This document shows positions 8,921 to 17,250 of a DNA stretch of 64,000 nt, piece after piece. The stretch covers positions 894,097-958,096 of the forward strand of contig NZ_FOYP01000001.1 of assembly GCF_900115105.1 (NCBI RefSeq), in the 5' to 3' direction. Source of the stretch: Yoonia tamlensis. GTDB taxonomy: Bacteria > Pseudomonadota > Alphaproteobacteria > Rhodobacterales > Rhodobacteraceae. The notes under the pieces are model-generated. The model was not told where the DNA came from, searched no databases, and saw only the letters and a program-made list of their open reading frames with translations. The first letter of the stretch is position 1, and each line of letters starts with the position of its first letter. The translations under genes and the position numbers were made by a program.

Positions 8921-9901
8921 TTATGCGGCGCGTTGTCTGTTATGCAAGCGGCGCACTTCGAGCGTCTTTCGTTTGATCCTTTCCCTTTGCTGTAGAATGG
9001 CTTTGTCACGGCCGAAGTAGACGTCGGCGGGTGTGACGTTGTTGATGCTCTCGTGGTAGCGCTGGTGGTTGTAGTGATCGACGAAGGCTTCGGTCTGGGC
9101 TTCAAGATCACCCGGCAGGAAGTAGTTTTCCAGCAAGATGCGGTTCTTCAAAGTTTGATGCCAGCGTTCGATTTTGCCTTGGGTTTGCGGATGATACGGC
9201 GCACCACGAGAATGCTTCATGCCTTTGTCTTGCAACCATTCTGCCAGATCGCCCGAGACGTAACTGGATCCGTTGTCGCTGAGCAGACGTGGCTTGTGAA
9301 CGACATGAACTTGATCGCAGCCAGATGCCTTTAGCGCCAAGTCCAGCGTGTCGGTCACATCTTCAGCGCGCATGGTCGTGCAGAGTTTCCAGGAGACGAT
9401 GTAACGGCTGTAATCGTCAAGGACCGTGCTGAGGTAAACCCAGCCCCATCCCATCACCTTGATATAGGTGAAGTCAGTTTGCCAAAGCTGATTGATGGCC
9501 GTCGTCTTGTGCTGGAACTCATTCGCTGCCTTGAGCACAATGAAGGCGGGACTGGTGATCAGATCATGGGCCTTCAGCACACGGTACACCGTAGATTCCG
9601 AGACAAAATACCGTTCTTGATCCGTGTACGTCACCGCAAATTCGCGCGGCGACAGCTCTGTTTCTTGCAAGGCGAGGTCGACAACCTTGCGCTTCACCTC
9701 GTCAGGAACGCGGTTCCAGACGTGCTTCGGCTTGGGAGATAGATCCTGCAATCCAGCCTTACCGCGTTGCAGATAACGATCATACCAACGGTAGGATGTC
9801 GTCCGTGGGATACCCAGTTTGGCCAATGTCCGACGGGCAGACAGATGGCTTTCCTCGCCCCGCAGGATGATCTCTAACTTCTCAGATGCGGGATACCTCA
9901 T
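8921..9901 (-). CDS. IS3-family transposase OrfB (DDE catalytic subunit)
   Basis: The 326-residue integrase-fold transposase has an N-terminal helix-turn-helix (residues about 1-60, IPRTTSYRWYDRYL) and an rve catalytic core. The triad is visible: D143 in WQTDFTYI, D209 in SDNGSSY and E245 in QGKIERWHQT, giving the DD(35)E spacing of the IS3 family. Its ATG at 9901 overlaps the orfA stop (ATGA). The natural product is probably an OrfAB fusion made by -1 frameshifting on an A7 run at 9936-9930 of the minus strand. From that run the -1 frame is open into orfB. It appears full length. Confidence 0.92.
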   Translation of the reverse strand: MRYPASEKLEIILRGEESHLSARRTLAKLGIPRTTSYRWYDRYLQRGKAGLQDLSPKPKHVWNRVPDEVKRKVVDLALQETELSPREFAVTYTDQERYFVSESTVYRVLKAHDLITSPAFIVLKAANEFQHKTTAINQLWQTDFTYIKVMGWGWVYLSTVLDDYSRYIVSWKLCTTMRAEDVTDTLDLALKASGCDQVHVVHKPRLLSDNGSSYVSGDLAEWLQDKGMKHSRGAPYHPQTQGKIERWHQTLKNRILLENYFLPGDLEAQTEAFVDHYNHQRYHESINNVTPADVYFGRDKAILQQRERIKRKTLEVRRLHNRQRAA

Positions 9902-10263
9902 TCGGGGTCGCCCCCACCGTCGTACATGCTTTTTTTGAGAAGACGCAATTCAAGCGTCTGCTCTGCAACCACCTCCTTAAGGTCCTTTGCTTCCCGGCGC
10001 GGTTCCTTCACTGCGTCCGTGGTGGCGGCTCGCGCCGTATCGCCAGCAAGACGACGCTTACCAGCTTCCATGAAGTCCCTGGACCACTTGTAATAAATGC
10101 CCTGCGATATCCCTTCACGGCGACACAGCTCCGAGATGCTGTCTTCGCCACGCAGGCCATCCAGTACGATCCGGATCTTATCTTCAGATGATTAGTGTTT
10201 GCGCGTGGCGCGCTTGATGTCTTTGACGATCTTCTCGCCGGGGCTCTTCGTTGTCTTTCTCAT
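9898..10263 (-). pseudogene. IS3-family OrfA with a premature stop codon
   Basis: The frame from ATG 10263 to TGA 9898 encodes a 121-residue OrfA interrupted at codon 24 by TAA (10194-10192). The sequence before it is KIVKDIKRATRKH and after it SSEDKIRIVLDGLRGE, where relatives have an aromatic residue, so a single base change (TAT or TAC to TAA) explains the break. The rest is typical: helix-turn-helix CRREGISQGIYYKW and a leucine-zipper-like end, EVVAEQTLELRLLKKSM. An A7 run at 9936-9930, 11 codons before the stop, is the likely frameshift site for making OrfAB. Without suppression or internal initiation the DNA-binding part is lost. Confidence 0.82.
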
Positions 10264-10293
10264 CGTCCACGCCTCAGTGGCTACGATGAGCAA

Positions 10294-10308
10294 CAAACAC
10301 TATCTTAG
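10294..10308. repeat. Insertion sequence terminal inverted repeat, orfA side
   Basis: This is the inverted partner of 8888-8902 (13 of 15). It lies 31 bases upstream of the orfA start, the usual place for the IS promoter end. Confidence 0.6.
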
Positions 10309-10835
10309 CAAATCGACCTATTTGGACCCATAAGTTCTGACGTCAGACAAGTTTTCTGATAGTCATGCGAACAGTATTGCTATCCGCGATCCATGTGGTG
10401 GATGCAGCCTCTGGGTGGTGTTCTGAACGCAATGGCCATTTCCAACGCACGGATCGCCAAGTCCCGTGGTAATCCCCCCATTTTTAGAGGGGCGCGTCAA
10501 TATAATCTAAGCTGCCTTCCGAAATTCTTCTCTAGTTTTCGTAAGGGCACTTTCTGGCCTATAACCTACGTGTAGATTGTTTGAAGTTAGAGTACGGACG
10601 TCTTCACTACCGTCATTAAATCGGTTCTAGCATTTCACCTGTGGGCGCCAGCACCGCAAGTAAGGACGGCCCAAAGTCGTTGCTGGCGTTGGTACTAGTG
10701 GTGCCGCACAGCGTCCTCAAACCAGATATCCACTCTAGGTTGCTCTAAATCCCGCAAATATTGAACACCCTCGACGGGTTTCGATCTACTTTTGCTGGCG
10801 CACAATGAACCCCTTCATAGGGTTCGACGTTCCCA
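10309..10835. other. Non-coding stretch between the insertion sequence and the ugp operon
   Basis: No intact gene is visible in these 527 bases. The only coding-like signal is the minus-strand remnant at 10507-10605. A CCCC/GGGG mini-hairpin near 10477-10494 is too weak to call a terminator. The ugp operon ends into this region at 10836 without a clear intrinsic terminator. Confidence 0.5.
10507..10605 (-). pseudogene. C-terminal coding remnant of unknown origin
   Basis: Read on the minus strand, the frame ending in TAG at 10509-10507 gives GSEDVRTLTSNNLHVGYRP and then ESALTKTREEFRKAA. It is interrupted upstream by a stop just beyond 10605. The basic, helical tail looks protein-like, perhaps a transposase or integrase end, but I cannot name the family. 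It supports the reading of 7.3-10.8 kb as a graveyard of mobile DNA. Confidence 0.3.
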
Positions 10836-11843
10836 TCAATCCGGAATTTCAGCTTTGCACCAAACGTAGTCGTGATCCGAAAGCGGCCTTCCATCGGCCA
10901 TTGTCGATGCCACAACGCCGCGGTCCAAACTCTTAAGGTCACGACCGGCAAGCCAGTCCAGCTTCATTACACGGTCCGGATGGGGCGAAATAAGGCTCGG
11001 GCGGGTGCTATTACCCGGCGCGGTAAAGTCCCACGCATAGCCCCGACCCTCTGCCAGCGAAAACAGCGTCTCGTCGCGCCAATCGAAAAGCGGCCACAAG
11101 TGATTTCCAGTGTTGAGGTCGCCGCCGATGATAACAGGCAAATCAGGCGCGAACGCGTCTATCGCGTCGAGCAGTCGGAGCATTTGCACGTGCCGGTGGG
11201 CTGCATCCGCATTGCTTTCGAGATGGGTAGATGCCACGCACAATGGCCCGTTCCCCGTTGGCACAACAGCGAGGAGCGCCATACGCCCGCCCAACCGTGG
11301 TTGCTCGGGGTCGACAGTTTTCGCGTCGCTCGCAAACCAATGGCCGTGATCGTCCAGCCGGATCAGCGCGGTGCGCTCAAACGGGACCGAAGACAGGATC
11401 GCATTACCGTGCCAGCCCAATGCATTGAAGTCGTCCGTGCAATAGGCGCGCTCCGTGGCGCCGCCCAGATCAAGCTCGTGGAACTCGACCCCGAAGGCGT
11501 AGGCCATGCCAAGCCGAGCGGCCATCACTTCGGTTGTGTGGCGCTGGCCTGTACGGGCCATGCCGTGATCGACTTCGGACAAGAGCACAATATCGGGTGC
11601 GACGGGCGCAAGGTGGGCGGCCGTGTCTTCCGGGAAAAGGCAACGTTCCACATTCCACGCCGCAACTGTGAATTGTGATCCTAGAAGAGAGGCGGACGCG
11701 GTGCCGCCCTGCTGAATTGCATTCATCGCAGGCGTCTGTGCCAACAAGGCGCGGTGGGCGTCGGGGGTGCGCGGTGCGGACACGATGTTTGCCTGCTCTG
11801 CGGCGGTGATCGGCGGAAGTTCTGCCAGCTGAGTTGTGATCAT
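10836..11843 (-). CDS. Endonuclease/exonuclease/phosphatase-family hydrolase, last gene of the ugp operon
   Basis: This 335-residue metal-dependent hydrolase has the complete EEP signature set: [16 protein letters not shown] (catalytic Glu), STHLES, GGDLNTG, KLDWL and a terminal LSDHDYV (catalytic Asp-His). There is no signal peptide, so it is cytoplasmic. Its start overlaps the ugpC stop by 4 nt (ATGA), tying it to the glycerol-3-phosphate transporter. In E. coli the last gene of ugp is the glycerophosphodiester phosphodiesterase ugpQ. Here an unrelated phosphodiesterase fold holds that place, so I infer that it cleaves imported glycerophosphodiesters. The inference rests on position; other phosphoesters are possible. 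Confidence 0.85.
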   Translation of the reverse strand: MITTQLAELPPITAAEQANIVSAPRTPDAHRALLAQTPAMNAIQQGGTASASLLGSQFTVAAWNVERCLFPEDTAAHLAPVAPDIVLLSEVDHGMARTGQRHTTEVMAARLGMAYAFGVEFHELDLGGATERAYCTDDFNALGWHGNAILSSVPFERTALIRLDDHGHWFASDAKTVDPEQPRLGGRMALLAVVPTGNGPLCVASTHLESNADAAHRHVQMLRLLDAIDAFAPDLPVIIGGDLNTGNHLWPLFDWRDETLFSLAEGRGYAWDFTAPGNSTRPSLISPHPDRVMKLDWLAGRDLKSLDRGVVASTMADGRPLSDHDYVWCKAEIPD

Positions 11844-12880
11844 AACGCGAGCCCCGACTTGGCATCGAACAAAACCACAGCGTCGGGATTGATCGACATG
11901 CGAATCGGCCCAGCGGAGACGACGACATCCTTGCCGACGTGGATCGTAAGCTCTTGCCCGCCCAACTGGCCGTGCAGCAGACGGTGCGCGCCCAGTTCTT
12001 CGACTATATCAACAGTGAAGGGGATGTCGCATGTTGGCCCGATCTCGATGTCTTCGGGGCGGATGCCCAAAGTGACGGGGCCATCAGCGACCTCGGCGGC
12101 CACCGAAATGGTTTCACCAACGGTCACGCGCCCGCCCGAACCTTTGGCAGTCAGCAAGTTCATCGGCGGCGCGCCCATGAAGCTGGCAACAAAGGTCGAG
12201 GCTGGACGGTGATAGATTTCAGCGGGCGTACCGATCTGTTCGATGCGGCCTGCGTTTAACACGATGATCCGGTCGGCCATTGTCATTGCTTCGACCTGAT
12301 CATGGGTCACATAGATCGAGGTCACACCAAGGCGGCGTTGCAGCGCCTTAATCTCGATCCGCATCTGGTGACGCAGTTTAGCATCCAGATTGGACAGGGG
12401 TTCGTCGAACAGGAACAACGCCGGATCGCGCACAACGGCACGGCCCATGGCCACCCGCTGACGTTGGCCGCCAGATAGCTGGCTTGGCTTGCGGTCCAGA
12501 TACTCTGTCAGGTTTAGCATCTTGGCCGCGGTTTGCACCTTGTCTTCAATCTCGCTTGCGGGGGTTTTGCGGTTCTTCAGCCCGTAGCCGATGTTCTTGC
12601 GCACGGTCATATGCGGGTAAAGCGCGTAGTTCTGGAAGACCATCGCGATATCGCGGTCAGCCGGATCAACGTGGTTCACATTGCGATCCCCGATCGACAG
12701 CGCCCCTTCGGAGATGTCCTCCAGCCCTGCGACCATGCGCAGCAGCGTGGACTTGCCACAGCCCGACGGCCCGACCAGCACAACGAATTCCCCGTCTGCA
12801 ATGTCAAAGCTGGTGGGTACGACGGCCTCATACCCGTTGGGGTAGATCTTGCGGATATTGTTAAGCGATACTTGCGCCAT
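11840..12880 (-). CDS. ugpC: Glycerol-3-phosphate ABC transporter ATP-binding protein UgpC
   Basis: The 346-residue ATPase of the MalK/UgpC group energises uptake of sn-glycerol-3-phosphate and glycerophosphodiesters. Visible motifs are Walker [10 protein letters not shown] (about residues 37-45), signature LSGGQRQR, Walker B LFLFDEP, a switch His in YVTHDQ and a C-terminal TOBE region containing [12 protein letters not shown], which is characteristic of UgpC rather than MalK. It is the fourth gene of ugpB-A-E-C, 10 nt after ugpE, and overlaps the EEP hydrolase by 4 nt. The operon is probably Pho-controlled (see 16203-16242). Close paralogues serve sugar uptake, but the partner proteins favour ugp. 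Confidence 0.88.
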   Translation of the reverse strand: MAQVSLNNIRKIYPNGYEAVVPTSFDIADGEFVVLVGPSGCGKSTLLRMVAGLEDISEGALSIGDRNVNHVDPADRDIAMVFQNYALYPHMTVRKNIGYGLKNRKTPASEIEDKVQTAAKMLNLTEYLDRKPSQLSGGQRQRVAMGRAVVRDPALFLFDEPLSNLDAKLRHQMRIEIKALQRRLGVTSIYVTHDQVEAMTMADRIIVLNAGRIEQIGTPAEIYHRPASTFVASFMGAPPMNLLTAKGSGGRVTVGETISVAAEVADGPVTLGIRPEDIEIGPTCDIPFTVDIVEELGAHRLLHGQLGGQELTIHVGKDVVVSAGPIRMSINPDAVVLFDAKSGLAL

Positions 12881-12890
12881 GTCTTCTGTC

Positions 12891-13772
12891 CTATTTGTCG
12901 GATTCTGTGAGGCCCTTGACGAACCAGCTTTGGAAAATGATCACGACCAGCACAGGCGGCAGGATCGCGATGAGGGCCAGCATATTGGCACGGCCATATT
13001 CTGGGATGTTTGTCCCCTCGAGGTCTTGGGTCAGTTGTTTGATGCCGCGCACGAGGGTGTACATACCCTCTTCGGTCGTCACCATCGTCGGCCAGAGGTA
13101 TTGGTTCCAGCCGTAGACGAACATAATAATGAACATCGCAGCGATCATGGTTTGCGACAGAGGCATAAGGATATCTATAAAGAATTTCACCGGACCCGCG
13201 CCATCAATCCGCGCGGCTTCGACCAGTTCTTCGGGCACAGAGCGGAAGAATTGCCGAAAGAAAAAGGTCGCCGTGGCCGAGGCAATCAGCGGCACGATCA
13301 GGCCGGTGTAGGTGTTCAGCAGCCCCAGCTGCTGCGCGATCTCGTAGGACGGCAGGATACGCACCTCGAGCGGCAACAGCAGGGTGGTAAAGATCAGCCA
13401 GAATGCCAGCGTGGCAAACCGTAGGCGAAAGTAGACCAGCGCATAGGCGGCCATCATCCCGATGACAATCTTGCCGATCGCAAAGCCGATGCCAAGGATC
13501 AGAGAGTTTATCAGCATCCGCAGTCCAGTATTTTCGCCCGAAAAGCCGGATGCCTTGAACATTGCCGCCATAAAGTTGTCGTCGAAGCGGTCGCCGATAA
13601 CAAATTCCGGCCCGTTCTTGATGGTTTCAAGGTCGGTCGTGGTGGTCGTTTGCAGCACCATCAGCAATGGCACCAGCATAAACAGTGATCCAAGGATCAA
13701 AATGGAATGGTCCATCACGCGGCCCCATTTGACGGGGCGTTTTGCAACGGGAATATGTGTGGTCTCGGTCAT
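12891..13772 (-). CDS. ugpE: Glycerol-3-phosphate ABC transporter permease UgpE
   Basis: The 293-residue inner-membrane permease of the binding-protein-dependent family (MalG type) has six predicted helices, beginning with [19 protein letters not shown] cytoplasmic EAA loop, [20 protein letters not shown], contacts the ATPase. A periplasmic loop between helices 1 and 2 ([16 protein letters not shown]) is typical of UgpE. It lies 11 nt after ugpA and 10 nt before ugpC in the same orientation. Family assignment is strong. The substrate is inferred from the set of four genes. Confidence 0.88.
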   Translation of the reverse strand: MTETTHIPVAKRPVKWGRVMDHSILILGSLFMLVPLLMVLQTTTTTDLETIKNGPEFVIGDRFDDNFMAAMFKASGFSGENTGLRMLINSLILGIGFAIGKIVIGMMAAYALVYFRLRFATLAFWLIFTTLLLPLEVRILPSYEIAQQLGLLNTYTGLIVPLIASATATFFFRQFFRSVPEELVEAARIDGAGPVKFFIDILMPLSQTMIAAMFIIMFVYGWNQYLWPTMVTTEEGMYTLVRGIKQLTQDLEGTNIPEYGRANMLALIAILPPVLVVIIFQSWFVKGLTESDK

Positions 13773-13783
13773 GTCCGGCCCCT

Positions 13784-14665
13784 TCAGGTATAGTGGATGC
13801 GGCGTTCGACCAGTCGGAACTGGAATACCGTTAGGGCAAGAACAAGCACCATTAGGATGACAGATTGTGCAGAGGATCCCCCCATATCATTGCCGCGGAA
13901 CCCATCGACGTAGACTTTGTAAACTAGGGTCATCGGGTTGTTGCCGGGTTCACCCTTTACTAGCGTATCAACCACACCGAAGGTGTCGAACAATGCGTAG
14001 GTGATGTTGATAATCAGCAGAAAGAAACCTGTGGGGGCCAGCAATGGAAACGTCACGTCCCAGAAGCGGCGGAAGGATGATTTTGCATCAATCAACGCAG
14101 CCTCGCGGACGGATTTGGGTATGGATTGCAAACCCGACAGAAAGAAGATGAAATTCACAGGTACCTGTTTCCAGACTGACACCAGCACCATCGCGAATGC
14201 GGTATCGTTGAAATTAACGCCGAGCTTGAAATCCCACCCAATCGATTTGGCCAGCTCTGTCAGCGGTCCCCAGCTTTGGTTGAACATCAATAGGCCGATA
14301 AAGCCCGCAACGGGCGGCGCAACCGCGTAGACCCACATCAGCAATGTGCGATAGGTCTTTGCGCCGCGGATCACATTGTCGGCCTTCACTGCCAGCAACA
14401 ATGCCAGCGCGAGCGAAAAGAAGGTCACAAGCACTGTGAACAACACGGTAAACTTGGCGATGCGCCCGTATTCCGAGCTGCCCGTCAGATGGATATAATT
14501 GTCAAACCCCACAAAACTGGATCCGAACCCGAAAGGGTCTTCGAGGTAGAACGACGACTTCACCGCGTGGGCGGCAGGCCAGTAAAAGAAAACGGCGATA
14601 ATTGCCAGCTGCGGCAGCAACAAAAGGATCGGTAGCCAACGCGTGGCAAAGCCTGCTCTTTTCAT
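13784..14665 (-). CDS. ugpA: Glycerol-3-phosphate ABC transporter permease UgpA
   Basis: The 293-residue permease of the MalF/UgpA type has an EAA loop (EAALIDAKSSFRRFWDVTFP) and six helices starting in WLPILLLLPQLAIIAVFFYW. A frame open to 14806 would add 47 residues with no membrane character. The ATG at 14665 has a GAGGA ribosome site 6 nt upstream and gives the standard N-terminus, so I chose it. The gene follows ugpB after 70 nt that contain a 12-bp hairpin (14690-14717). Confidence 0.88.
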   Translation of the reverse strand: MKRAGFATRWLPILLLLPQLAIIAVFFYWPAAHAVKSSFYLEDPFGFGSSFVGFDNYIHLTGSSEYGRIAKFTVLFTVLVTFFSLALALLLAVKADNVIRGAKTYRTLLMWVYAVAPPVAGFIGLLMFNQSWGPLTELAKSIGWDFKLGVNFNDTAFAMVLVSVWKQVPVNFIFFLSGLQSIPKSVREAALIDAKSSFRRFWDVTFPLLAPTGFFLLIINITYALFDTFGVVDTLVKGEPGNNPMTLVYKVYVDGFRGNDMGGSSAQSVILMVLVLALTVFQFRLVERRIHYT

Positions 14666-14689
14666 AGTGTCCTCGGGGTCATGAAAGGG

Positions 14690-14717
14690 AAGCGCCCGCA
14701 CGATTGTACGGGCGCTT
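14690..14717 (-). terminator. Stable intercistronic hairpin between ugpB and ugpA
   Basis: A 12-bp stem with a GATT/AATC tetraloop (14690-14701 pairing with 14706-14717, one G-T wobble) follows the ugpB stop. Transcribed on the minus strand, it is followed by CCCTTTC rather than a U-run, so it is probably a partial attenuator or a 3'-end stabiliser. Such an element would keep the binding protein more abundant than the membrane components, as is common in ABC operons. Confidence 0.65.
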
Positions 14718-14735
14718 GGGTCACGGTGAAGTGAC

Positions 14736-16040
14736 TTAGTTCTGCGTTTGTGCGAAACGGGCCAGCAACTCGTTTGATTCAGCTTCGATCGCGTCGAATG
14801 CGTCATCTACAGATGTTTCACCCGTCAGGATGCGCCCGAATTCACGGTTCATCACATCACGGATTTGCACGTAGAACCCCATGCGGTAGCCGCGTGTGTT
14901 TTCGCTCGCATCCAGTGACAACTGCAAGATACCTGTTTCAGCGGCAGGGAAGCGGTCATAGTGGCCGTCGGCGGTTGCCATTTCATATGCGGCAGTTGTG
15001 ATCGGCACATAGCCTGTCTCACGGTGCCACATATACTGCACCTCGGGCGAGGTCAGGTATTCGAAGAACGCAGACGCAGCGGCATTTTCTTCGTCAGACT
15101 TGCCAGACATCGCGAATAGGGCCGCGCCGCCGATGAAGGTTTGCTTTGGCTCAGTTGTAACCGCTTCCCAATAAGGCAGATAGGTCGCGGAGAAATCAAA
15201 GCCGAGGTCCTTCTGGGACAGACCACCAAAAGAACCCGAAGAGCCGAACCAGATCGCAACCTCACCTTCTTCGAACGGTGTTTGGTTGTCGCCCCAACCT
15301 GTACCGAACCATTCAAAATAGCCCGCGTCCTGCCATTCAGTCAGTGCGGTGAAATGCGCTTTCAGCGGTTCGATATTAACGAGGATTTCAGTGCCTTCAG
15401 CGCCATCATACCCGTTATTATTGGTCGCAAATGGCAGATCGTTGCGGGACATGAAGTTTTCAACGAAAATCCACGGCAGGTGCGATTGTGCCATCGCGGT
15501 ATAGCCTGCGTCTTTCAAGGCGGGCGCTGTGACCGTTTCGAATTCTTCCCATGTGACGGGCGGTGTGACACCAGCCGCTTCAAGCGCTTGCACGTTGTAA
15601 TACATGATGGGCGAAGAGGAGTTGAACGGCATGCCGATCATTTTGCCGTCTGCGTCGGCGTAGAAGTAGCGCACACCAGAGATGTAGTCGGTGATGTCGA
15701 AGTCGACGCCATTGGCTTCCAATAGATCCTGAACCGGAACAGTCGCACCTTGGGCCGCGATTACTGTTGCCGCACCAGCATCAAAAACCTGCATGATATT
15801 TGGCTGTTCGCCTGCGCGGAATGCGGCAATGCCGGCTGTCAGAGTTTCTTCATATGTGCCTTTGAAGACGGGGGTGATGGTGTAGTCGTCCTGGCTGGCG
15901 TTGAAGCCTTCGGCGATCTGGTTGACGGTTTCGCCAAGAGCGCCGCCCATGCCGTGCCACCAAGTGATTTCGGTTTCGGCAAAGGCTGTGTTTGCCAACA
16001 TGCTAAGCGCGGCAGCTGAGCTTATCGCGATGTTCTTCAT
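14736..16040 (-). CDS. ugpB: Glycerol-3-phosphate ABC transporter substrate-binding protein UgpB
   Basis: The 434-residue periplasmic protein begins with a signal peptide (MKNIAISSAAALSMLANTAFA, cleavage before ETEI) followed by ITWWHGMGGALGETVNQIAE, a strong UgpB signature. Other UgpB-like blocks are FNASQDDYTITPVFKGTYEE and NIMQVFDAGAATVIAAQGA. It captures sn-glycerol-3-phosphate and its diesters for UgpAEC. The start ATG at 16040 has a GGAG ribosome site 8 nt upstream. It is the first gene of the operon, with an array of Pho-box-like half-sites 163 nt upstream pointing the same way. Confidence 0.93.
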   Translation of the reverse strand: MKNIAISSAAALSMLANTAFAETEITWWHGMGGALGETVNQIAEGFNASQDDYTITPVFKGTYEETLTAGIAAFRAGEQPNIMQVFDAGAATVIAAQGATVPVQDLLEANGVDFDITDYISGVRYFYADADGKMIGMPFNSSSPIMYYNVQALEAAGVTPPVTWEEFETVTAPALKDAGYTAMAQSHLPWIFVENFMSRNDLPFATNNNGYDGAEGTEILVNIEPLKAHFTALTEWQDAGYFEWFGTGWGDNQTPFEEGEVAIWFGSSGSFGGLSQKDLGFDFSATYLPYWEAVTTEPKQTFIGGAALFAMSGKSDEENAAASAFFEYLTSPEVQYMWHRETGYVPITTAAYEMATADGHYDRFPAAETGILQLSLDASENTRGYRMGFYVQIRDVMNREFGRILTGETSVDDAFDAIEAESNELLARFAQTQN

Positions 16041-16202
16041 GATCGTACTCCGGTGTCATGTTTCGCACGCCCCGTGGCGCGCATCTTATTGGTCGGGCGT
16101 AAAGCATCGCCCTTAAACGGAAAAAATGCGTCATGACGGCACTCACGTCCCGCCTGACGAACATGCAGGTCGTCTGCACTGGGCGTCGGCTACGGCGGTC
16201 GC

Positions 16203-16242
16203 GTGACGCTTGTGTGAAGGATATGTATGGGTTTTGTGACAG
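16203..16242 (-). promoter_or_regulatory. Tandem Pho-box-like array facing ugpB
   Basis: Read on the minus strand, four 7-mers follow each other on an exact 11-bp period with AT-rich 4-bp spacers: CTGTCAC (16242-16236), AAAA, CCCATAC, ATAT, CCTTCAC, ACAA, GCGTCAC (16209-16203). This is the architecture of PhoB-binding sites (CTGTCAT repeats, 4-bp spacers). The array is oriented toward ugpB, a classic Pho-regulon operon. The middle half-sites are weak, so binding strength is unknown. Confidence 0.6.
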
Positions 16243-16259
16243 TGCCCGCACGGGGCAAA

Positions 16260-16299
16260 GTTTCATCATTCTGTTACGCTGGCGTCACCGAACCATCAT
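16260..16299 (+). promoter_or_regulatory. Second Pho-box-like array facing the degraded esterase gene
   Basis: On the plus strand four 7-mers again keep an 11-bp period: GTTTCAT (16260-16266), CATT, CTGTTAC (16271-16277), GCTG, GCGTCAC (16282-16288), CGAA, CCATCAT (16293-16299). It ends 49 nt before the ATG of the pseudogene at 16349, and a CATATT at 16332-16337 could be its -10 element. The match to CTGTCAT is moderate. The fixed spacing and the second array next to it raise confidence. Confidence 0.5.
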
Positions 16300-16348
16300 G
16301 AAACCCGCCATCCTGTGTGCCGGAATTCATTCATATTAGGACCACAGA

Positions 16349-16698
16349 ATGTCCCTTAGCCTCATCGGCATGAGGTCGACACTCGCGCTTGCGGTGACGG
16401 GCGCGCTTGCGGATATGAGCGTTAACCGTAGCGCGAGTCTCGCGACCTTACCAACAACGTCGACACATTGGCGGAATCCTCGGCCGAAATCATCAGCGTC
16501 TCTGACGACGGGATGACGCTGGTCTATTCCGACAGCCCGCTTGGCATGATCGACATCACCGAACAAAACGCAACAAAGCCGATGGGCAACATCGCCATAG
16601 CAGGCGTGAGCGCATCCGAAAACTACACCGCCCCATCGGGCCCGCTGAAAGCCTTCGAAATCACCACAGGGGCCGATGCTGACGCCATTTCAGCATAG
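16349..16698 (+). pseudogene. Degraded beta-propeller esterase/alkaline-phosphatase-like gene (choice-of-anchor I type)
   Basis: The frame from ATG 16349 (ribosome site AGGA) encodes a short signal-like start (MRSTLALAVTGALA) and NRSASLATLPTT. The coding then continues in another frame from about 16445: NNVDTLAESSAEIISVSDDG, MTLVYSDSPLG and MIDIT, the opening blade of the esterase-like/choice-of-anchor I proteins. After GNIAIAG the conserved EPTSVAV block is missing and the text jumps to ENYTAPSGPL, so there is an internal deletion besides the frameshift. A TAG at 16696 ends the remnant, where the intact family is several hundred residues longer. It probably was a Pho-controlled phosphoesterase. 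Confidence 0.58.
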
Positions 16699-17250
16699 GT
16701 GACTAAGCGAAAAATCGGCGTATGCCTATTGGCCCAATTCAGTTTTAGAATTAGCTGTCAATGGACTGAGAATGCGATATGCTGCGGTTCGCGGCCTTAT
16801 TGAGTTCTACCGCAACCCCAACGCCCCCAATTGCCACAGATATCTTATAGCGTCGCATCTGCAGCGAACTTCTGCTTCCCGCCCAAACTGCGAGAGTGAC
16901 GGTCGCTGCCATCTGCCGCTTTCGCCGGGGACATTTGTCTAGTGGCCTTAAGCTTGATTTCGTACGGTCATGTTACGTCAGCAATAGAACGCTAGAGACG
17001 CTATATGGGGGTGCGATTAATATTGATTCATATTTTATCAATTAATAACAGTACGCTAAATTCTAAATAGGGGGCCGTGTGGGCACTATTTAAACCAACA
17101 GCTTAGAGATTTTTGGCGCTCCTGGTTGGGCGCGTGGTGGCGCAAATGGATTGGATGTGCTGATCCTATGTCGGAATCCTAGTCAGCCTTTGATCCAATA
17201 GGTTTGCAACAAAGGCAAGAATGGGCCAGTGGCATGTTTTTGGCATCGGT
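16699..17250. other. Non-coding stretch after the esterase remnant
   Basis: I find no convincing gene in these 552 bases. It contains an AT-rich segment (17011-17073, with TTAATATTGATTCATATTTT) that could be a promoter or curvature region, but no gene starts downstream of it on either strand nearby. The rest looks like decayed sequence with many stops in all frames. Confidence 0.5.

Larger units (their letters stand above)
8888..10308 (-). mobile_element. IS3-family insertion sequence with broken orfA
   Basis: About 1.42 kb with orfA and orfB on the minus strand and imperfect terminal inverted repeats: CTAAGAGAGCGTTTG at 8888-8902 against the complement of 10294-10308 (CTAAGATAGTGTTTG), 13 of 15 bases equal. 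The exact tips are uncertain because the typical TG...CA ends are not obvious, and I see no clear target-site duplication. orfB is intact, but orfA has a premature TAA, so the copy is probably inactive unless complemented. It lies in a stretch of pseudogenes between the secreted cluster and the ugp operon. Confidence 0.75.

Noticed and set aside
10471-10500. CCCC/GGGG mini-hairpin as a ugp operon terminator
   Set aside because: Only 4 bp of stem, no U-run, and more than 300 nt from the last ugp gene.
12849-13424. Plus-strand frame opposite ugpE
   Set aside because: Rich in His, Gln and Arg with no domain; an antisense shadow.
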